NCBI RefSeq assembly: GCF_001591365.1
Contig: NZ_BCUT01000001.1
Span: 1,736,001-1,800,000 of the forward strand
Origin: Variovorax paradoxus NBRC 15149
Lineage (GTDB): Bacteria > Pseudomonadota > Gammaproteobacteria > Burkholderiales > Burkholderiaceae_C
Length of the DNA: 64,000 nucleotides
Reading direction: 5' to 3'
The notes below the pieces were generated by a model. That model saw only the letters and a list, made by a program, of their open reading frames with translations. It had not been told where the DNA came from and searched no databases. Shown piece by piece: positions 1 through 10,640 of this stretch. Both the position numbers and the translations under genes were made by a program. Every line of letters starts with the position of its first letter. Position 1 is the stretch's first letter.

Positions 1-319
1 CGCCCATGCCGGCCGTGATGAAGAGCATGTGCGCGCCGTCGATGGCGGCGCGGATGTCGTCCACCGCGGCTTCGGCCGCGTCACGGCCCTTGTCGGGCTT
101 GCTGCCCGCGCCGAGGCCGCTGGTGCCCAGCTGGATGATCTTGTGCGCGTTGCTGCGCTGCAGTGCCTGCGCGTCGGTGTTGGCGCAGACGAACTGCACG
201 CCCTGCACGCCACGCTCCATCATGTGCGCGACGGCATTGCCGCCGCCGCCGCCGACTCCGATCACCTTGATCTGGGTGCCCTGGTTGAATTCTTCGACTT
301 CGATCATTTCGATGGTCAT
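1..319 (-). CDS. ftsZ: Cell division protein FtsZ (partial, N-terminal 106 residues)
   Basis: FtsZ is the tubulin-like GTPase that polymerises into the cytoplasmic Z ring. The protein opens [20 protein letters not shown] and runs into the first nucleotide-binding glycine loop, [10 protein letters not shown], near residue 22, then a [12 protein letters not shown] stretch typical of the family. The last residues visible, around LFITAGMGG, lie just before the GGGTGTG tubulin signature, which falls outside the window, so the gene is cut by the edge and not broken. AGGAGT at 325-330 supports the start. It is the last gene of the dcw cluster in view, separated from ftsA by 168 nt, the longest gap within the cluster. 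Confidence 0.97.
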   Translation of the reverse strand, partial: MTIEMIEVEEFNQGTQIKVIGVGGGGGNAVAHMMERGVQGVQFVCANTDAQALQRSNAHKIIQLGTSGLGAGSKPDKGRDAAEAAVDDIRAAIDGAHMLFITAGMG

Positions 320-382
320 TTCTAACTCCTTGAATTTGCAGTTGCCGTTGTGTATCTATGAATTTTTCTGGTTCTCGACGAG

Positions 383-437
383 TTCAACGAAGCTGTCGTC
401 GCGGCGGTGGACCCGTGCGCCGCCATCGCTCGTTGAA
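383..437. repeat. Inverted repeat in the ftsA-ftsZ spacer
   Basis: The arms TTCAACGA (383-390) and TCGTTGAA (430-437) are perfect inverted copies. Inside them GGCGG (403-407) and CCGCC (420-424) can form an inner stem. It lies in the only long spacer of the cluster, about 64 nt upstream of the ftsZ start, so it could be an RNA hairpin affecting ftsZ expression, a partial terminator after ftsA, or a protein site. No T-run follows, which argues against an efficient intrinsic terminator. The same heptamer pair recurs upstream of mraZ. Confidence 0.5.
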
Positions 438-487
438 ATGCAAGGGCGGACCGCCGCGTGCGAGCCAGAGTGGGGAGTGGTTCATGG

Positions 488-1717
488 TCAGAAGTTCCCC
501 ACGATGAAGTCCTTGAAACGTCCGAACGCAGTCTTTACGGACCCGTTCTTCTGCGCCACCTTGAAGCCGCGCATGCGTGCGAAGCGCGCTTCCTCGAGCA
601 GGCCCATCACGGTGGCCGCGCGCGGCTGCGCCACCATGTCGGAGAGCGCGCTCGAATACTTCGGAATGCCGCGGCGCACCGGCTTCAGGAAGATGTCCTC
701 GCCGAGCTCCACCATGCCGGGCATCACGGCGCTACCGCCCGTGAGCACCACGCCCGAAGAGAGCACTTCTTCGTAGCCCGACTCGCGCACCACCTGCTGC
801 ACCAGCGAGAAGATCTCCTCGATGCGCGGCTCGATCACGCCGGCCAGCGCCTGCTTGCTCAGCATGCGCGGGCCGCGGTCGCCCAGGCCGGGCACTTCCA
901 CCTGCGTGTCGGGATCGGCCAGGAGCTGCTTGGCGTAGCCGTTCTCGACCTTGATGTCTTCGGCGTCCTTGGTGGGCGTGCGCAGCGCCATCGCGATGTC
1001 GCTGGTGATGAGGTCGCCCGCGATCGGGATCACCGCCGTGTGGCGGATCGCGCCGTTGGTGAAGATGGCCACGTCGGTGGTGCCCGCGCCGATGTCCACC
1101 AGCACCACGCCGAGCTCGCGCTCGTCCTCGGTCAGCACCGCCTGGCTCGAGGCCAGCGGGTTGAGCATCAGCTGGTCAACTTCGAGGCCGCAGCGGCGCA
1201 CGCACTTGATGATGTTCTCGGCCGCGCTCTGGGCGCCGGTCACGATGTGCACCTTGGCCTCCAGCCGCATGCCGCTCATGCCGATCGGCTCCTTCACGTC
1301 CTGGCCGTCGATCACGAACTCCTGCGGCTCCACCAGCAACAGGCGCTGGTCGCTCGAGATGTTGATGGCGCGCGCGGTCTCCACCACGCGGGCCACGTCG
1401 GCAGGCGTGACTTCCTTGTCCTTCACCGCCACCATGCCGCTCGAATTGATGCCGCGGATGTGGCTGCCGGTGATGCCGGTGTAGACGCGGCTGATCTTGC
1501 AATCGGCCATCAGCTCGGCCTCCTTCAAGGCCTGCTGGATGCTCTGCACCGTGGCGTCGATGTTCACCACCACGCCGCGCTTGAGGCCGTTGCTCGGCGC
1601 GATGCCAAGCCCCGCGAGCTTGAGTTCGCCGCCGGGCAGCACCTCGGCGACGACCACCATCACCTTGGCGGTTCCGATGTCGAGTCCGACAACCAGGTCT
1701 TTGTATTCTTTGGGCAT
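488..1717 (-). CDS. ftsA: Cell division protein FtsA
   Basis: FtsA is the actin-fold ATPase that tethers FtsZ filaments to the membrane and recruits late division proteins. The 409-residue product starts MPKEYKDLVVGLDIGTAKV, with the phosphate-1 loop DIGTAK near residue 14 and later DIGAGTTDVAIF and VVLTGGSAVMPG motifs of the actin/Hsp70 ATPase fold. The C-terminus FGRFKDFIVGNF is amphipathic and basic, fitting the membrane-targeting helix. Length matches the family. The reading frame stays open far upstream, but homology begins at this ATG, preceded by GAGGAC. It lies between ftsQ and ftsZ as in most proteobacteria. Confidence 0.97.
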   Translation of the reverse strand: MPKEYKDLVVGLDIGTAKVMVVVAEVLPGGELKLAGLGIAPSNGLKRGVVVNIDATVQSIQQALKEAELMADCKISRVYTGITGSHIRGINSSGMVAVKDKEVTPADVARVVETARAINISSDQRLLLVEPQEFVIDGQDVKEPIGMSGMRLEAKVHIVTGAQSAAENIIKCVRRCGLEVDQLMLNPLASSQAVLTEDERELGVVLVDIGAGTTDVAIFTNGAIRHTAVIPIAGDLITSDIAMALRTPTKDAEDIKVENGYAKQLLADPDTQVEVPGLGDRGPRMLSKQALAGVIEPRIEEIFSLVQQVVRESGYEEVLSSGVVLTGGSAVMPGMVELGEDIFLKPVRRGIPKYSSALSDMVAQPRAATVMGLLEEARFARMRGFKVAQKNGSVKTAFGRFKDFIVGNF

Positions 1718-1740
1718 TGAATGTCCTCGGTATTCGCTAT

Positions 1741-2529
1741 CTATTTCTTCTTGGTCTTGGGGTCGGCAACGACCGTGGTGACGCCGCGAAGACGCAGCGC
1801 ATAGGCGTCGTTGTGCCGCAGGTCGGCCCCCTCGACGTCCGCCGCGGTGCGACGGTATTGGCCCGCGACCTGGGTCACGGTCTTCAGGAATCGCTGGGTG
1901 CGGGCCGTCACTTCCTCGGCCTGGCCGCGGCCCAGCTCGATCTCGGCGCCGGTGTCCAGCACCGCCTTCCAGCTGCCCCGGCTCGACAGCGTGAGTTCTT
2001 CCACGCTGAAGTCGTAGGGCGGGAACAGCGGCGCAATCACGCGGTACATGCCGAGCACCTGCCCGGCCTGCTCGATCGGACCGTCGAGCCGCGGCAGCCG
2101 GTCGTCGACCTCGGCCACGTTGGCTTCGAACACCTCGCCGAAGCCGTTGATCAGCTTCGAGCCGGCCTCGTCGCCCCAGTTGGCCACCGGCACCTGCTCG
2201 GTCAGCGTCACGCGCAGCTTGTTCGGGAACTCGCGCCGCACCACCGCCTTGCGCACCCACGGCACCGACTCGAAGGCGGTTCTCGCGCGCGCCAGGTCGA
2301 CGGTGAAGAAGTTGCCCGCGAGCTGCGGCGCGACGTTGGCGCGCAGCGTCACGGCGTTGTTGTGCGTCACGTCGCCGTCGACCTTGATGCCGCCGATGGG
2401 AAAGAACGGCTGGCGCAGCACCCACCATGCGCCTGCCGCCAGCAGCATGAGCGCCACCACCACGAACGCCAGGTTCGAGACGATGTTCATGAGCTTGACG
2501 TCGAAGGGCACGGGAATGCTGTCGGCCAT
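1741..2529 (-). CDS. ftsQ: Cell division protein FtsQ
   Basis: FtsQ is a bitopic inner membrane protein linking early and late divisome parts through FtsB/FtsL. The 262-residue product has a short cytoplasmic tail, one membrane segment at about residues 19-38, and then a POTRA-type beginning (FPIGGIKVDGD) followed by the FtsQ beta domain. The ATG is 2 nt beyond the ddl stop, and the open frame upstream is a shadow of ddl. The C-terminus ends in a lysine run (TKKK). Position between ddl and ftsA is canonical. Confidence 0.95.
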   Translation of the reverse strand: MADSIPVPFDVKLMNIVSNLAFVVVALMLLAAGAWWVLRQPFFPIGGIKVDGDVTHNNAVTLRANVAPQLAGNFFTVDLARARTAFESVPWVRKAVVRREFPNKLRVTLTEQVPVANWGDEAGSKLINGFGEVFEANVAEVDDRLPRLDGPIEQAGQVLGMYRVIAPLFPPYDFSVEELTLSSRGSWKAVLDTGAEIELGRGQAEEVTARTQRFLKTVTQVAGQYRRTAADVEGADLRHNDAYALRLRGVTTVVADPKTKKK

Positions 2530-2531
2530 GG

Positions 2532-3503
2532 TTATTGCGCTCCCCCTGCGGCATCCAGCGAAGCCGAGGCCAGCACGCGCAGGCACAGGTCTTCGTAGGC
2601 AATGCCCGATGCGCGCGCCGACATGGGCACCAGCGAATGGCTGGTCATGCCGGGCGAGGTGTTCATCTCGAGCAGGAAGGGCTTGCGGTCGCTCGCGCGG
2701 ATCATCACGTCGGCGCGGCCCCAGCCGCGGCAGCCGAGCGTGTGGTACGCGGCCAGCGTGATGCGCTGGATCTCGTGCTCCTCGGCTTCGGGCAGCCCGC
2801 TCGGGCAGTGGTACTTCACGTCGTCGGTGAAGTACTTGTTCTGGTAGTCGTAGGCGCCTTCGGGTGCGGCAATGCGCACCACCGGCAGCGCGCGCGCGTC
2901 GAGCCCCTGGCCGAGCACGGCGCAGGTCACTTCCTCGCCCTCGATGAATTCCTCGCACAGCACGTCGGCGTCGTACCTGGCCGACAGCGTCACCGCGTCC
3001 TGCATCTGCGAATAGCCCTCGACCTTGGTCACGCCGATCGACGAGCCCTCGCGCGGCGGCTTCACGATCAGCGGCAGGCCCAGCACGTCGGGCACGGCGC
3101 GGACCTGCTCGCGGCTTTGCTGATCGAACGCCAGGCGCACGTACCGGGGCGTCGGCAGGCCGTCGGCCTGCCAGATGCGCTTGGTCATGACCTTGTCCAT
3201 GGCCACGCTCGAAGCCATCACGCCCGAGCCGGTGTAGGGAATGCCGAGCAGCTCGAGCGCGCCCTGCACCGTGCCGTCCTCGCCATGCCGGCCATGCAGC
3301 GCGATGAAGCAGCGCGCGAAGCCCTCGCGCCGCAGCTCGACCAGGTCGCGCTCGGCGGGATCGAAGGCATGCGCATCGACGCCGCGCGAGCGCAGCGCCT
3401 CGAGCACGCCGTTGCCGGACAGGAGCGAGATTTCGCGCTCGGCAGAGCTTCCGCCGAACAGCACGGCCACCTTGCCGAATTGCTTGGGATCCTGAAGGCT
3501 CAT
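2532..3503 (-). CDS. ddl: D-alanine--D-alanine ligase
   Basis: Ddl joins two D-alanines with ATP to make the dipeptide that MurF adds to the peptidoglycan precursor. The 323-residue protein shows the N-terminal [12 protein letters not shown] motif (residues 16-27), an ATP-grasp region with [12 protein letters not shown] and [12 protein letters not shown], and the C-terminal [17 protein letters not shown] metal and substrate site. Length is that of the DdlB type found in dcw clusters. It overlaps the end of murC by 4 nt, indicating translational coupling, and sits 2 nt before ftsQ. Confidence 0.97.
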   Translation of the reverse strand: MSLQDPKQFGKVAVLFGGSSAEREISLLSGNGVLEALRSRGVDAHAFDPAERDLVELRREGFARCFIALHGRHGEDGTVQGALELLGIPYTGSGVMASSVAMDKVMTKRIWQADGLPTPRYVRLAFDQQSREQVRAVPDVLGLPLIVKPPREGSSIGVTKVEGYSQMQDAVTLSARYDADVLCEEFIEGEEVTCAVLGQGLDARALPVVRIAAPEGAYDYQNKYFTDDVKYHCPSGLPEAEEHEIQRITLAAYHTLGCRGWGRADVMIRASDRKPFLLEMNTSPGMTSHSLVPMSARASGIAYEDLCLRVLASASLDAAGGAQ

Positions 3504-4957
3504 GATGCCTCCCCCTTGCGCCTGGTGCGCGTTGTTTGTTGCGGCAGCGATGCCGCGGCTGCAATTTCAACCACCTTGCCCGGCACGGCGCCGATGGAGC
3601 CGGCGCCCATGCAAAGCACCACGTCGCCGGCGCGCGCGTTGTCCAGGATGGCCTGCGGCATGGCGCCGATGTCGTCGACGAACACCGGCTCCACCTTGCC
3701 GGCCACGCGCAGGGCGCGCGCCAGCGTGCGGCCGTCCGCCGCCACGATGGGCGGCTCGCCCGCGGCATAGACCTCGCCCAGCAGCACCGCGTCGGCATTG
3801 CCGATGACCTTGACGAAGTCCTCGAAGCAGTCGCGCGTGCGGGTGTAGCGGTGCGGCTGGAAGGCCAGCACCAGCCGTCGTCCCGGGAACGCGCCGCGCG
3901 CGGCGGCAATGGTTGCGGCCATCTCCACCGGGTGGTGGCCGTAGTCGTCGATCACGGTGAAGCTGCCGGCCGGCTCGCCCTGCGCGGCCACCTCGCCATA
4001 GCTCTGGAAGCGGCGGCCCACGCCCTTGAAGCCGGCCAGGCCGCGCTGCACCGCTTCGTCGGGAATGCCGAGTTCCACCGCCACCGCGATCACCGAGAGC
4101 GCATTGCGCACGTTGTGCTCGCCCGGCAGGTTCAGCACGATCGGCAGGTCGGGCAGCGTGACGCCGTTGCGCCGCTGCGCGGTGAAGTGCATCTGGCCGC
4201 CCACTGCGCGCACGTCGATCGCGCGCACCTGGGCCTCTTCGCCAAAGCCGTAGCTCGTCACCGGGCAGGTGACTTCGGCCACGATGTCGCGCACCGCAGG
4301 ATCGTCGGTGCACAGGATGGCCACGCCATAGAACGGCATGCGGTGCAGGAAGTCGACGAAAGCCTTCTTGAGCTTCGCGAAGTCGTGCCCGTAGGTTTCC
4401 ATGTGGTCGGCGTCGATGTTCGTGACCACCGCCATGACGGGCAGCAGGTTCAGGAACGAGGCGTCCGACTCGTCGGCCTCCACCACGATGTAGTCGCCGC
4501 TGCCGAGCTGCGCATTGGCGCCGGCACTGTTCAGGCGCCCGCCGATCACGAAGGTCGGGTCGAGCCCGGCCGCGTCGAGCACGCTCGCCACCAGGCTGGT
4601 GGTGGTGGTCTTGCCGTGCGTGCCCGCGATCGCGATGCCCTGCTTGAGGCGCATCAGCTCGGCCAGCATGAGCGCGCGCGGCACCACCGGAATGCGCTTC
4701 TCGCGCGCGGCCAGCACCTCGGGGTTGTCCGACTGCACCGCGGTGGAAGTGACCACCGCATCCGCGCCGTCGATGTGCGCGGCGGCGTGGCCCACGAAGG
4801 TACCGATGCCCAGGCCGGCAAGCCGGCGCAAGGTGGCGCTGTCGGCCAGGTCGGAGCCGGTGATGCGGTAGCCCAGGTTGAACAGCACTTCGGCAATGCC
4901 GCTCATGCCCGAGCCGCCGATGCCCACGAAATGGATGTGACGAATCGCGTGCTTCAT
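3500..4957 (-). CDS. murC: UDP-N-acetylmuramate--L-alanine ligase MurC
   Basis: MurC adds L-alanine to UDP-MurNAc in the cytoplasm, the first step of stem peptide assembly. The 485-residue protein begins with the UDP-binding [15 protein letters not shown] motif and has the Mur ligase P-loop [10 protein letters not shown] at about 111-120, then [10 protein letters not shown] and the [11 protein letters not shown] motif. The C-terminal ligase domain contains DDYGHHPVE and FQPHRYTRT. It overlaps murG and ddl by 4 nt each, placing it in the middle of a coupled run. Confidence 0.98.
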   Translation of the reverse strand: MKHAIRHIHFVGIGGSGMSGIAEVLFNLGYRITGSDLADSATLRRLAGLGIGTFVGHAAAHIDGADAVVTSTAVQSDNPEVLAAREKRIPVVPRALMLAELMRLKQGIAIAGTHGKTTTTSLVASVLDAAGLDPTFVIGGRLNSAGANAQLGSGDYIVVEADESDASFLNLLPVMAVVTNIDADHMETYGHDFAKLKKAFVDFLHRMPFYGVAILCTDDPAVRDIVAEVTCPVTSYGFGEEAQVRAIDVRAVGGQMHFTAQRRNGVTLPDLPIVLNLPGEHNVRNALSVIAVAVELGIPDEAVQRGLAGFKGVGRRFQSYGEVAAQGEPAGSFTVIDDYGHHPVEMAATIAAARGAFPGRRLVLAFQPHRYTRTRDCFEDFVKVIGNADAVLLGEVYAAGEPPIVAADGRTLARALRVAGKVEPVFVDDIGAMPQAILDNARAGDVVLCMGAGSIGAVPGKVVEIAAAASLPQQTTRTRRKGEAS

Positions 4958-6018
4958 CTGGCGAGCTCCTCGCAGGCGCGGACGACCGCTTCCACTGCTT
5001 CGGTCTTCTGCATGGTCTTGGCCTTGGCGGCCTTGTCGATCAGCGCGGTGCGCTCGGTTTTCTGTAGCAAATCAGCCAGCAATTCAGGAGTGAGGTCGGC
5101 CTGCTGCACCAGCCAGCCGCCGCCCGCGTCGACGAGGAAGCGCGCGTTGGTGGTCTGGTGGTCGTCGACCGCCGAGGGAAAAGGCACGAACAGCGCTGCT
5201 GCGCCGACGGCCGCGATTTCTGTCACGGTGCTGGCCCCGGCGCGCGCGACGATGATGTCGGCGTCGGCGTAGGCCTGCGCGGTGTCTTCGATGAAGGGCG
5301 TGAGTTCGCCCTCGACGCCGGCTGCCGCGTAGTTGGCGCGCAGTTCGTCGATCTGTTTGGCGCCGCTCTGGTGCAGCACCTGCGGGCGCGTGGCCGGCGC
5401 GATGCGCGCCAGCGCCTGCGGCACCACGGCGTTGAGTGCCTTGGCGCCCAGGCTGCCGCCGACCACCAGCAGACGCAGCGGCCCGCTGCGGCCCGCGAAG
5501 CGCACGGCCGGCTCGGGCTGCGAGGTGAACGCCGCGCGCAGCGGATTACCTACCCACTGCGCCTTCTTCAGCACATTGGGGAAAGCCGTGAACACGCGGT
5601 CGGCCACACCGGCCAGCACCTTGTTGGCAAGGCCGGCCACCGAGTTCTGCTCGTGCAGCACCAGCGGCTTGTTGAGCAGCACGCTCATCATTCCGCCCGG
5701 GAAGGTGATGTAGCCGCCCAGGCCGACCACGACGTTGGGCTGCACGCGGCGCACCACGCCGATGCTCTGCCAGAACGCGCGCAGGAGCCGCAGCGGCAGC
5801 AGGAACAGCGTGAGCGGCCCCTTGCCGCGCACGCCGCCGAACTGCACCGGCTCGAAGGCGAAGCCGCGCGGCGGCACGAGCTTTTCTTCCATGCTGCCGG
5901 GCGCGCCCAGCCAGTGCACGCGCCAGCCGCGCTCGCGCAGGGCCTCGGCCACCGCGAGCCCCGGAAAGATGTGGCCGCCGGTGCCGCCGGCCATGACGAG
6001 TGCGGTGCGCCCGGTCAT
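4954..6018 (-). CDS. murG: UDP-N-acetylglucosamine transferase MurG
   Basis: MurG transfers GlcNAc to lipid I to make lipid II at the inner face of the membrane. The 354-residue GT-B glycosyltransferase has the N-terminal [10 protein letters not shown] loop at 11-20, a [13 protein letters not shown] stretch, LHEQNSVAG, and the C-domain [12 protein letters not shown] and [13 protein letters not shown] donor-site motifs. The start was set by homology: the open frame continues upstream through ftsW but the protein begins [12 protein letters not shown]. It overlaps ftsW and murC by 4 nt. Confidence 0.98.
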   Translation of the reverse strand: MTGRTALVMAGGTGGHIFPGLAVAEALRERGWRVHWLGAPGSMEEKLVPPRGFAFEPVQFGGVRGKGPLTLFLLPLRLLRAFWQSIGVVRRVQPNVVVGLGGYITFPGGMMSVLLNKPLVLHEQNSVAGLANKVLAGVADRVFTAFPNVLKKAQWVGNPLRAAFTSQPEPAVRFAGRSGPLRLLVVGGSLGAKALNAVVPQALARIAPATRPQVLHQSGAKQIDELRANYAAAGVEGELTPFIEDTAQAYADADIIVARAGASTVTEIAAVGAAALFVPFPSAVDDHQTTNARFLVDAGGGWLVQQADLTPELLADLLQKTERTALIDKAAKAKTMQKTEAVEAVVRACEELAR

Positions 6019-7313
6019 ATGCGGCCTCCCCGCATCAACACACGATTCTCGTAGTCGATGCGCAGCACCACCGCCAGCGCCACCAGGTTCATCAGGATGG
6101 CCGAGCCGCCGAAGCTCATCAGCGGCAAGGTGAGCCCCTTGGTCGGCAGCGCGCCGAGGTTCACGCCCATGTTGATGAAGGCCTGGAAGCCGATCCACAC
6201 GCCCACGCCCTGCGCCACGAGGCCCGAGAACACGCGGTCCAGCGCAATCGCCTGGCGGCCGATGTGCATGATGCGGCGCGTCAGCCAGAGGAACAGGCCG
6301 ATGATCAGCAGCACGCCGACCAGGCCGAACTCCTCGCCGATCACCGCGAGCAGGAAGTCGGTGTGCGCCTCGGGCAGCCAGTGCAGCTTCTCGACGCTGC
6401 CGCCCAGGCCGACGCCGAAGATCTCGCCGCGGCCGATGGCGATCAGCGAGTGCGACAGCTGGTAGCCCTTGCCCAGCGCATGCTCCTCGCTCCACGGATC
6501 GAGGTACGCGAAGATGCGCTCGCGGCGCCACGAACTGGAGGCGACGATGGTGCCGAAGGCCACCACCACCAGCGCCGCGATCACGAAGAACATGCGTGCG
6601 TTCACGCCGCCCAGGAACAGGATGCCCATGGCAATGACGGCGATCACCATGAACGCGCCCATGTCGGGCTCGGCCATCACCAGCATGCCCACCACCACCA
6701 CCGCCACGCCCATCGGCAGCACGGCGCGGAAGAAGCGCTCCTTGATCTCCATCTTGCGCACCATGTAGCTGGCGGCATAGAGCACCATCGCGAGCTTGGC
6801 GAGCTCGGACGGCTGGAAGCGCATGAAGCCCAGCGGCAGCCAGCGCCGCGCGCCGTTGACGTTGATGCCGATGTGCGGAATGAGCACCGCCACCAGCAGC
6901 AGCAGCGAGGCCACGAAGAGCCAGGGCGCGGCGCGCTCCCAGGTCTTCATGGGAATCTGGAAGGCCAGCAGCGCCGCAATGAACGCGAACACCACCGAGG
7001 CCGCATGCCGCGTGAGGAAGAACGATGCGCTGTAGCCCGCACGCGCGAAGCGCGGGTTGTCCGGCAGCGCGATGGAGGCCGAATACACCATCACCAGGCC
7101 CCAGGTGAGCAAGGCGACCGTGACCCAGACCAGCGCCTGGTCGAAGCCCAGCACGCGCATCGGCGCGGCCTTGGTCTGCGTGACACCGGCGCCGCCCAGC
7201 CGCACCGGCAGGTGCACGGGCAGCGAGTCGATGCCGCTGCGCGCGCGGCTGAACCAGCCGCCGAAACGGCTGGTCTTCGCGTTGGGCGTGGCGCCTGCGG
7301 CCGTGGTGTTCAA
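6015..7313 (-). CDS. ftsW: Peptidoglycan glycosyltransferase FtsW
   Basis: FtsW is the SEDS-family polymerase of septal peptidoglycan, working with FtsI. The 432-residue protein has a cytoplasmic N-tail of about 60 residues rich in Ser/Thr/Arg and then roughly ten membrane segments. It shows the SEDS signature region [20 protein letters not shown], the NARMFF loop, and the C-terminal [16 protein letters not shown] motif. A start further inside is possible because the tail is long, but the 4-nt overlap with murD fits the upstream ATG. The last residues overlap murG by 4 nt. Confidence 0.96.
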   Translation of the reverse strand: MNTTAAGATPNAKTSRFGGWFSRARSGIDSLPVHLPVRLGGAGVTQTKAAPMRVLGFDQALVWVTVALLTWGLVMVYSASIALPDNPRFARAGYSASFFLTRHAASVVFAFIAALLAFQIPMKTWERAAPWLFVASLLLLVAVLIPHIGINVNGARRWLPLGFMRFQPSELAKLAMVLYAASYMVRKMEIKERFFRAVLPMGVAVVVVGMLVMAEPDMGAFMVIAVIAMGILFLGGVNARMFFVIAALVVVAFGTIVASSSWRRERIFAYLDPWSEEHALGKGYQLSHSLIAIGRGEIFGVGLGGSVEKLHWLPEAHTDFLLAVIGEEFGLVGVLLIIGLFLWLTRRIMHIGRQAIALDRVFSGLVAQGVGVWIGFQAFINMGVNLGALPTKGLTLPLMSFGGSAILMNLVALAVVLRIDYENRVLMRGGRI

Positions 7314-9433
7314 GCCGGACCTCCCGAAGAAAAATCGGCATCGTTCGACGACGGGCCGGCCATGCGCGGCTCGTCCTCGAGCGCCTGCACGGCCTCGCGG
7401 AACACGGCCGCGCGGTGCTCGTAGTCCTTGAACATGTCGAAGCTCGCACAGGCCGGCGACAGCAGCACGGCATCGCCGGGGTTGGCGCGCGCGGCGGCCA
7501 GCTTGACGGCCTCCTGCATCGAGCCCGCATGCATCAGCGAGGCGCCGGTGGCGGCCAGCGCCTGTTCGATCAGCGGCGCATCGCGGCCGATCAGCACCAC
7601 GGCGCGCGCGTACTGCGCGACGGGCGCGGCCAGCGGTTCGAAGTCCTGGCCCTTGCCCTCGCCGCCGAGGATCACGACCACGCGGCGGTCTTCACCGAGC
7701 CCGTTGAGCGCGGCGACCGTTGCGCCGACGTTGGTGCCCTTGCTGTCGTCGAAGTACTCGACCTCATCGACGATGGCGATTGGCTCCACGCGGTGCGGCT
7801 CGCCGCGGTATTCGCGCAGGCCGTAGAGCATCGGCCCGATCGGGCAGCCGGCGGCGCTGGCCAGCGCGAGCGCCGCCAGCGCGTTCATCGCGTTGTGGCG
7901 GCCGCGGATGCGCAGCACGTCGGCGGGCAGCAGGCGCTGCAGGAAGATTTCTTCCTCGACCACTGCGCCGCGCTTGCGCTTTTGCGTTTCGTCGGCCTCG
8001 AGTGCGCGCACCAGCCAGGCCATGCCGTTGACGCGCTCGATGCCGTAGTCGCCCGGACGCAGCGGCATCGCGGCGCCGAAGGTGACATGGGCCCGGACCT
8101 GCGGGCGCTGCAGCTTCACCTTGACAGGCGCGGGCAGCATGGCCATCACGCCGGGGTCGTCGCGGTTGAGCACCATGAGGCCCTGCGTGCCGAAGATGCG
8201 CGCCTTGGCCGATGCGTACGCCGGCATGTCGCCATGCCAGTCGAGATGGTCCTGCGTGAGGTTGAGCACGGTGGCGGCAGTCGGCTCGAAGCCCTGCACG
8301 CCGTCGAGCTGGAAGCTCGAGAGCTCGAGCACCCAGACATCGGGCAGCGTCTCGGCATCGATGTGCGCGGCCAGGGTGTCGAGCAGCGTCGGGCCGATGT
8401 TGCCGGCCACGGCCACGCTCTTGCCCGCGCGCTCGACCAGCTGGCCGGTGAGCGCGGTGACGGTGGTCTTGCCGTTGGTGCCGGTGACGGCGAGCACCGC
8501 GGGCGTGTAGCCCTTGGGCGCCGGCGGCTCCTCGATCGGCACCAGCTTGAGCTGCGGCGTGTCTTCTTCCTCGACTGCGGCGGAGGCCGGGTTGGTGGCG
8601 GAGAGTTCGGCGATCTTGGCGACGAACTCGGCGGCCTCCCTGGCGGCCGTGGGGACGTAGGGCTGGCCGGGGGTCGGCAGGCGAGACACGGTGGCAGGCG
8701 CGGACGCGGGCGCGGGTGCCGGTTCGGCGGCGTCCTGCGTCTCGGCTGCCGGCGCCTGCTCCTGCGCTGGCTGTTGCTCGTCGCCGGGCGGCGGCGCGGC
8801 GGAAACGCTCAGCGACGGGTCGCGCGGCATGGCTTCGGCCTGCGCGGCGGGCGGTGCGGGTTCGGCCTCTGCCGCATCGGCAGCGGCAGCGGCCACGGGC
8901 TCGGCCGCTTGCGGCATCTCGGGCGTTGCCGGCTCTTCCAATGGCGCGGCGGCCGTGGCTTCAGTCGGTTCACCAGCGAGCGGCAATTCGCCTTGCGCTT
9001 CGGGTTCCGCGACGGGCTCCGCCGGCGCTTCCACCGCAGGCTCTTCTTCCGGCACTTCAGGCGCCGCTTCAACCACCGGCACCTCGACGGTCCGCAGGTC
9101 CAGCAGCGCGCGCGCAAACAGATCCAGCTCGCCGCCGACCGCGAGCCCCACGGCCCGCGCCGCATCGACGACCGGCGCGATGGTGGCGGGCGACAGGCCC
9201 GGCGAGCGGTACACCGCGCGGATCGGCGTGCCTTCGACCAGCGCGGCCGAGAACGGCCCGCCGATGAACGCCACCTCGGGCCATTCCGCCCGCAGCGTCG
9301 CAAGCAGCGCCGGCGCCTCGCGCGTGTCGGCCACCGTGACGACCGCGCCGTGGCGCGCGCACCAGCGCGCCATCGCCAGCCCGGACGCACCGAGGCCGAG
9401 GATCAATACGGGGAGGTCTTTCAGGTGCCGCAT
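7310..9433 (-). CDS. murD: UDP-N-acetylmuramoylalanine--D-glutamate ligase MurD with a long acidic insertion
   Basis: MurD adds D-glutamate to UDP-MurNAc-L-Ala. The protein is 707 residues, against about 440-500 usual. Residues 1-114 form the UDP-binding domain ([16 protein letters not shown], then SPGL). Residues about 115-308 are a low-complexity stretch dominated by Ala, Pro and Glu with no fold I recognise. The ATPase domain resumes at about 311 with [18 protein letters not shown] and [12 protein letters not shown], and the C-terminal domain with [11 protein letters not shown] and [22 protein letters not shown] ending follows in frame. Reading frame and base use are unbroken, so this is an insertion, not an assembly fault. 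It overlaps ftsW by 4 nt. Confidence 0.95.
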   Translation of the reverse strand: MRHLKDLPVLILGLGASGLAMARWCARHGAVVTVADTREAPALLATLRAEWPEVAFIGGPFSAALVEGTPIRAVYRSPGLSPATIAPVVDAARAVGLAVGGELDLFARALLDLRTVEVPVVEAAPEVPEEEPAVEAPAEPVAEPEAQGELPLAGEPTEATAAAPLEEPATPEMPQAAEPVAAAAADAAEAEPAPPAAQAEAMPRDPSLSVSAAPPPGDEQQPAQEQAPAAETQDAAEPAPAPASAPATVSRLPTPGQPYVPTAAREAAEFVAKIAELSATNPASAAVEEEDTPQLKLVPIEEPPAPKGYTPAVLAVTGTNGKTTVTALTGQLVERAGKSVAVAGNIGPTLLDTLAAHIDAETLPDVWVLELSSFQLDGVQGFEPTAATVLNLTQDHLDWHGDMPAYASAKARIFGTQGLMVLNRDDPGVMAMLPAPVKVKLQRPQVRAHVTFGAAMPLRPGDYGIERVNGMAWLVRALEADETQKRKRGAVVEEEIFLQRLLPADVLRIRGRHNAMNALAALALASAAGCPIGPMLYGLREYRGEPHRVEPIAIVDEVEYFDDSKGTNVGATVAALNGLGEDRRVVVILGGEGKGQDFEPLAAPVAQYARAVVLIGRDAPLIEQALAATGASLMHAGSMQEAVKLAAARANPGDAVLLSPACASFDMFKDYEHRAAVFREAVQALEDEPRMAGPSSNDADFSSGGPA

Positions 9434-9446
9434 GTGTTTTTTCTTC

Positions 9447-10625
9447 TCACCGCAGCTTCAGCGTCGACAGGCCGATGAGGCACAGCAGCATCGTGATGAT
9501 CCAGAAGCGCACCACGACCTGCGTCTCGCGCCAGCCGCTCTTCTCGAAGTGGTGGTGCAGCGGCGCCATCTTGAGCACGCGGCGGCCTTCGCCGTAGCGC
9601 TTCTTGGTGTACTTGAAGTACATGACCTGCGCCATCACCGAGATCGCCTCGACCACGAAGATGCCGCCCATGATGAAGAACACGATCTCCTGGCGCACGA
9701 TGACCGCGATGGTGCCTAGCGCGCCGCCCAGCGCGAGCGCGCCCACGTCGCCCATGAAGACCTGCGCCGGATGGGTGTTGAACCAGAGGAACGCGAGCCC
9801 CGCGCCGGCCATGGCCGAGCAGAACACCAGCAGTTCGCCCGAGCCCGGGATGTTGGGAAACAGCAGGTACTTGGAATAGACCGCGCTGCCCGTCACGTAG
9901 GCGAACACGCCCAGCGCCGAACCCACCATCACCACCGGCATGATCGCCAGGCCGTCCAGGCCGTCGGTCAGGTTGACCGCGTTGCTCGCGCCCACGATCA
10001 CCAGGTACGTGAGGATCACGAAGCCGATGCCGCCGAGCGGGTAGCTCACTTCCTTGAAGAAGGGCACCAGCAGGTTGATCTTGGGCGGAAAGTCCAGGTC
10101 GAAGCCCGACTGCACCCAGGCGAAGAACAGCTGCAGCACGCGCCAGTTCGAACTTTCCGAGATGCTGAAGAGCAGGTAGAAGCCGGCGATCAGGCCCACC
10201 ACCGACTGCCAGAAATACTTCTCGCGCGAGCGCATGCCCTCCGGGTCCTTGCGCACCACCTTGCGCCAGTCGTCGACCCAGCCGATGGCGCCGAAGCCCA
10301 GCGTGACCCACAGCACGATCCACACGAAGCGGTTGGAGGGGTCGAACCACATCAGCGTGGCGAAGGCAATGGCGAACAGCACCAGCACGCCGCCCATGGT
10401 GGGCGTGCCGCTCTTGGTGAGGTGCGTTTCCATGCCGTAGCCGCGCACCGGCTGGCCGATCTTGAGCGCGGCCAGGCGGCGGATCACGTACGGCCCGGCC
10501 ACCAGGCCGACCACCAGCGCCGTCAGCGCAGCCATCAGCGCACGGAAGGTGAGGTACTGGAAAACGCGCAAGAACCCGAACTCGGGCGAAAGTGTCTGCA
10601 GCCATTGGGCCAGGCTCATCAGCAT
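9447..10625 (-). CDS. mraY: Phospho-N-acetylmuramoyl-pentapeptide-transferase MraY
   Basis: MraY transfers phospho-MurNAc-pentapeptide from UDP to undecaprenyl phosphate, making lipid I in the inner membrane. The 392-residue polytopic protein has about ten membrane segments. It shows [10 protein letters not shown] near the start, the Mg-binding [10 protein letters not shown] motif, [15 protein letters not shown], and the [13 protein letters not shown] histidine motif before the final helix. An alternative ATG lies two codons downstream. The gaps to murD (13 nt) and murF (15 nt) are short, so it is in the same unit. Confidence 0.98.
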   Translation of the reverse strand: MLMSLAQWLQTLSPEFGFLRVFQYLTFRALMAALTALVVGLVAGPYVIRRLAALKIGQPVRGYGMETHLTKSGTPTMGGVLVLFAIAFATLMWFDPSNRFVWIVLWVTLGFGAIGWVDDWRKVVRKDPEGMRSREKYFWQSVVGLIAGFYLLFSISESSNWRVLQLFFAWVQSGFDLDFPPKINLLVPFFKEVSYPLGGIGFVILTYLVIVGASNAVNLTDGLDGLAIMPVVMVGSALGVFAYVTGSAVYSKYLLFPNIPGSGELLVFCSAMAGAGLAFLWFNTHPAQVFMGDVGALALGGALGTIAVIVRQEIVFFIMGGIFVVEAISVMAQVMYFKYTKKRYGEGRRVLKMAPLHHHFEKSGWRETQVVVRFWIITMLLCLIGLSTLKLR

Positions 10626-10640
10626 GTGGTGTCGCGCGGC

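Noticed and set aside
458..1720. Long plus-strand open frame of about 420 codons antisense to ftsA
   Set aside because: It reads almost only His, Arg, Ala and Gly, has no ribosome binding site, and lies opposite a conserved gene; it is a shadow of high-GC codon use.
8510..9091. The MurD insertion as a frameshift or misassembly
   Set aside because: Both flanking catalytic halves are in the same frame and intact, with coding-like base use throughout, so an in-frame insertion is the simpler reading.
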